From positions 62,001 through 126,000 of the forward strand of contig CBIHNW010000010.1 in NCBI GenBank assembly GCA_966211795.1: a stretch of DNA of 64,000 nucleotides. The letters are read 5' to 3'. Shown here piece by piece: positions 61,901 through 64,000 of this stretch; positions within the stretch are counted from its first letter, which is position 1, and the number at the start of each line of letters is the position of its first letter. Made by a program: the position numbers and the translations under genes. A model generated the notes under the pieces. The model saw only the letters and a list, made by a program, of their open reading frames with translations. It made no database searches and was not told the DNA's origin. The stretch comes from 21-14-0-10-47-8 sp966211795. GTDB taxonomy: Bacteria > Bdellovibrionota > Bdellovibrionia > Bdellovibrionales > Bdellovibrionaceae.

Positions 61901-63191
61901 TGTGCTCAGGAGGGCATTCTTCCATAGGAATATTGAAACGGTGATTGATCTTGATACGACCGACTTCAGAGAGGTCATATGTCTCAGGATCAAAGAACAA
62001 ACGGTGGAAGAAGGTCGTCGCGGCTTCCAAAGTTGGAGGCTCACCAGGACGCAAGTGCTGGTAAATTTTTAGCAATGCTTCTTCTTTGTTTTGAACTTTA
62101 TCGACCAACAAAGTGTTGCGCAGATAAGGTCCAACCGACAAACCGTCGAAGAAAATAATGTGAAGCTTATCGATCCCCGCTTCGAGCGCGCGCGTGATAT
62201 CACCTTTCGTCAGTTCGGCATTGGCATCGGCGATGATTTCACCAGTTGATTCATCAATCAACGGCTTCGCCAAAATTTTGCCTTCCAGATCTTCTGGAGT
62301 GATTTCAAGTTCGGTCATGTTCAAAGCTTGAACTTTTTTAACAACCGCACGAGTGATACGACGGCCTGCTTTGACCAGCGCTTCGCCAGTTTTTGGGTCC
62401 ATGATATCGACGATCGCACGTTGACCAGACATACGCTCGATGTCCAGCTTGCGATAAAGCTTTTTGCCTTTTACAGACACTTCATCCAAGTCATAGAAAT
62501 ATTCGAGAAGTTGTTCTGTGTTGTAACCCAATGCCTTCAACAGGATTGTCACTGGGAATTTACGACGGCGATCGATACGGACGTGGATCAGATCTTTTTG
62601 GTCAAATTCGCAATCCAACCAAGAACCACGGTAAGGAATCACACGTGCATTGTAGATCAATTTTCCAGAAGCGTTGTTCTTACCACCATCGTGGTCAAAG
62701 AACACACCCGGAGAACGGTGCAACTGAGACACGACGACGCGCTCGGTACCGTTGATGATGAAAGATCCGTTCGCAGTCATGAGCGGAATTTCACCCAAGT
62801 AAACTTCTTGCTCTTTCACGGTGTGAATCGAGCGTGCTTCTGTTTCTTCATCGACGTCAAAAACGATCAGACGAAGAGTCACACGAATTGGAGCCGCGAA
62901 AGTCATTCCACGCTGACGACATTCATCAACGTCGTATTTCGCTGTTTCCAATGTGTAAGACACGAATTCTAGAGAAGCCGTGTTGTTGAAATCCGAAATT
63001 GGAAATACGGATTTGAAAACACCATTCAGACCCAATTCGCCGCGGCGATCTGGATCCATTTCTTTTTGCAAAAAGGCCTCGTACGAACTTTTTTGAAGTT
63101 CGATCAAATTTGGAATGTCGATGACCTGTTTGTTTTTTGCAAAGTTCTTTCGAATGCGAAGATTCGATGCTGTGACCGGGGTCGTTCCCAT
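58974..63191 (-). CDS. rpoB: DNA-directed RNA polymerase subunit beta
   Basis: 1,405 residues, longer than the 1,342 of E. coli. The rifampicin region has [20 protein letters not shown] and [20 protein letters not shown], all wild type. [21 protein letters not shown], and a late [13 protein letters not shown] are present. The last 30 residues are Gly/Asp/Pro-rich, beyond the conserved end. ATG at 63191 with AGGAGA upstream. Confidence 0.97.
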   Translation of the reverse strand: [1405 protein letters not shown]

Positions 63192-63558
63192 TTAGTCTCC
63201 TGTTTTGAATGCACACGTGTGCACCCACTTATTGCAATTAACTCTAATTTTTAAAGCGTTGATACTCACACAAAACTTGAACTCTTTGAGAGGAGGAAGT
63301 TCGAGACCCCACTGGTTTTCGGTTTTTCGAAAATTATTTTGGAAATCACATTTGATTTTACCGATCGCAATCGAGCCACAGTTTTCACTTCGCATTCCGC
63401 TGAAGGTTCAACCGGAGATCGATTTAAACAACCAATCACAAAAAGGATTTCAAAAACAACCTTACGAACATATCTCAAGCGGCCCACGATTTGCAAGCGC
63501 TTGAAACGAAAAAATCCCCAAAGCCGAAACTTTGGGGATTTGAATGTCTAAAGTCAGA
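63192..63558. other. 367-base gap between rplL and rpoB
   Basis: No gene. It contains the rplL terminator (63505-63541) and about 310 bases with no convincing promoter, although rpoBC transcription must start here or read through. Confidence 0.5.
63505..63541 (-). terminator. Terminator or attenuator between rplL and rpoB
   Basis: On the minus strand AAATCCCCAAAG (63541-63530) and CTTTGGGGATTT (63523-63512) form a perfect 12-bp stem with a six-base loop, followed by a short T run. It begins about 18 bases after the rplL stop. Confidence 0.88.
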
Positions 63559-63930
63559 TTACTTAACTTCGACTTTGGCGCCAGCTGCTTCCAGTGCCTT
63601 TTTGATTTTCTCAGCGTCTTCTTTCGTCGCGCCTTCTTTAACTGTCTTAGGGGCACCTTCAACAAGTGCTTTTGCTTCCGCAAGTCCCAATCCAGTGATT
63701 GCACGAACTTCTTTAATAACGTTGATTTTGTTCGCGCCGCCATCTTTCAGGACAACGTCAAACGCAGTTTTTTCTTCAGCAGGAGCACCGCCAGCGCCAC
63801 CAGCAACAACAGCTACTGGAGCAGCAGCAGAAACGCCCCACTTCTCTTCAAGAGCTTTGACCAGCTCAGCGATTTCAAGAACTGTCTTCTTAGAAAGCTC
63901 TTCTACCAATTGTTCATTTGTTAAAGCCAT
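63559..63930 (-). CDS. rplL: 50S ribosomal protein L7/L12
   Basis: 123 residues; ALTNEQLVEELSKKTVLEIA in the N-terminal dimerisation domain, an Ala/Gly/Val-rich hinge at about 33-52, and the C-terminal KTAFDVVLKDGGANKINVIK and GLGLAEAKALVEGAPKTVKE factor-binding domain. GGAGG lies seven bases before the ATG at 63930; the open frame runs further upstream to 63984. It recruits translation GTPases. rplJ is expected just beyond the window edge. Confidence 0.97.
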   Translation of the reverse strand: MALTNEQLVEELSKKTVLEIAELVKALEEKWGVSAAAPVAVVAGGAGGAPAEEKTAFDVVLKDGGANKINVIKEVRAITGLGLAEAKALVEGAPKTVKEGATKEDAEKIKKALEAAGAKVEVK

Positions 63931-64000
63931 TTTAAACCTCCAAAAAATTTTTAAATACAGGTCGCTTCTTCGTAGCCGACCCACCTATTCAGACCGTTGC
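63931..64000. other. Region upstream of rplL, cut by window edge
   Basis: GGTCG (63960-63964) and CGACC (63977-63981) form a 5-bp stem before the rplL ribosome site. No coding assignment is possible for the remaining bases. Confidence 0.4.

Noticed and set aside
1..64000. CRISPR arrays, tRNA or rRNA genes, transposases, integrases
   Set aside because: No regular repeat-spacer pattern, cloverleaf-like tract, rRNA wording or recombinase motif was recognised when reading both strands; a covariance-model scan would be decisive.

Overview
The window looks like a chromosomal segment of a Gram-negative, free-living or predatory bacterium. Its gene content best fits a Bdellovibrio-like member of Bdellovibrionota: a secreted phage-tail-collar protein, the paired TIGR03546/TIGR03545 membrane proteins, an extended ribosomal protein L17, and a large surface-polysaccharide locus beside the main ribosomal and RNA polymerase operons. 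That placement rests on remembered gene content, not on a search. No rRNA, tRNA, CRISPR array, transposase or integrase was recognised.

Bases 1-4151 hold a truncated secreted tail-collar protein and a four-gene minus-strand operon: CMP-sugar synthetase, hydrolysing UDP-GlcNAc 2-epimerase, formyltransferase, PIG-L deacetylase. The set would suit the making and activation of an N-formylated nonulosonic acid. A Kef/NhaP-type antiporter follows on the plus strand (4364-5707). Bases 5714-23152 form a mosaic of short, strand-switching units. They encode ATP sulfurylase, a DegT-like protein, sugar epimerases and dehydratases, nucleotidyltransferases, three glycosyltransferases, two methyltransferases, a FemAB-like acyltransferase and two polymerase-like membrane proteins. 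The 9.5-11.7 kb part is strikingly AT-rich and probably acquired.

From 29706 down to 19050 runs one tightly packed minus-strand operon: rfbB-rfbA-metF-metH-rfbD-rfbC-galE-neuB-cytidylyltransferase. The two methionine/folate genes sit, with overlapping or abutting reading frames, inside the dTDP-rhamnose pathway. A 101-bp structured inverted repeat lies just upstream of rfbB. Bases 29945-33487 hold a plus-strand trio: a YbhN-type flippase-like protein, a TIGR03546 membrane protein and a TIGR03545 AsmA-like anchored protein. This is a plausible but uncharacterised envelope system. A TlpA-type thioredoxin follows on the minus strand.

Bases 34451-64000 are almost wholly minus-strand housekeeping genes. 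Read in transcription order they are rplL, terminator, rpoB, rpoC, terminator, a solute-binding protein, a holin-like/DUF883-like pair, rpsL, rpsG, terminator, fusA, then the merged S10-spc-alpha cluster from rpsJ to rplQ, closed by a strong terminator. Three usual members are missing from their places: rplX (only 13 bp separate rplN and rplE), tuf between fusA and rpsJ, and map/infA between adk and rpmJ.
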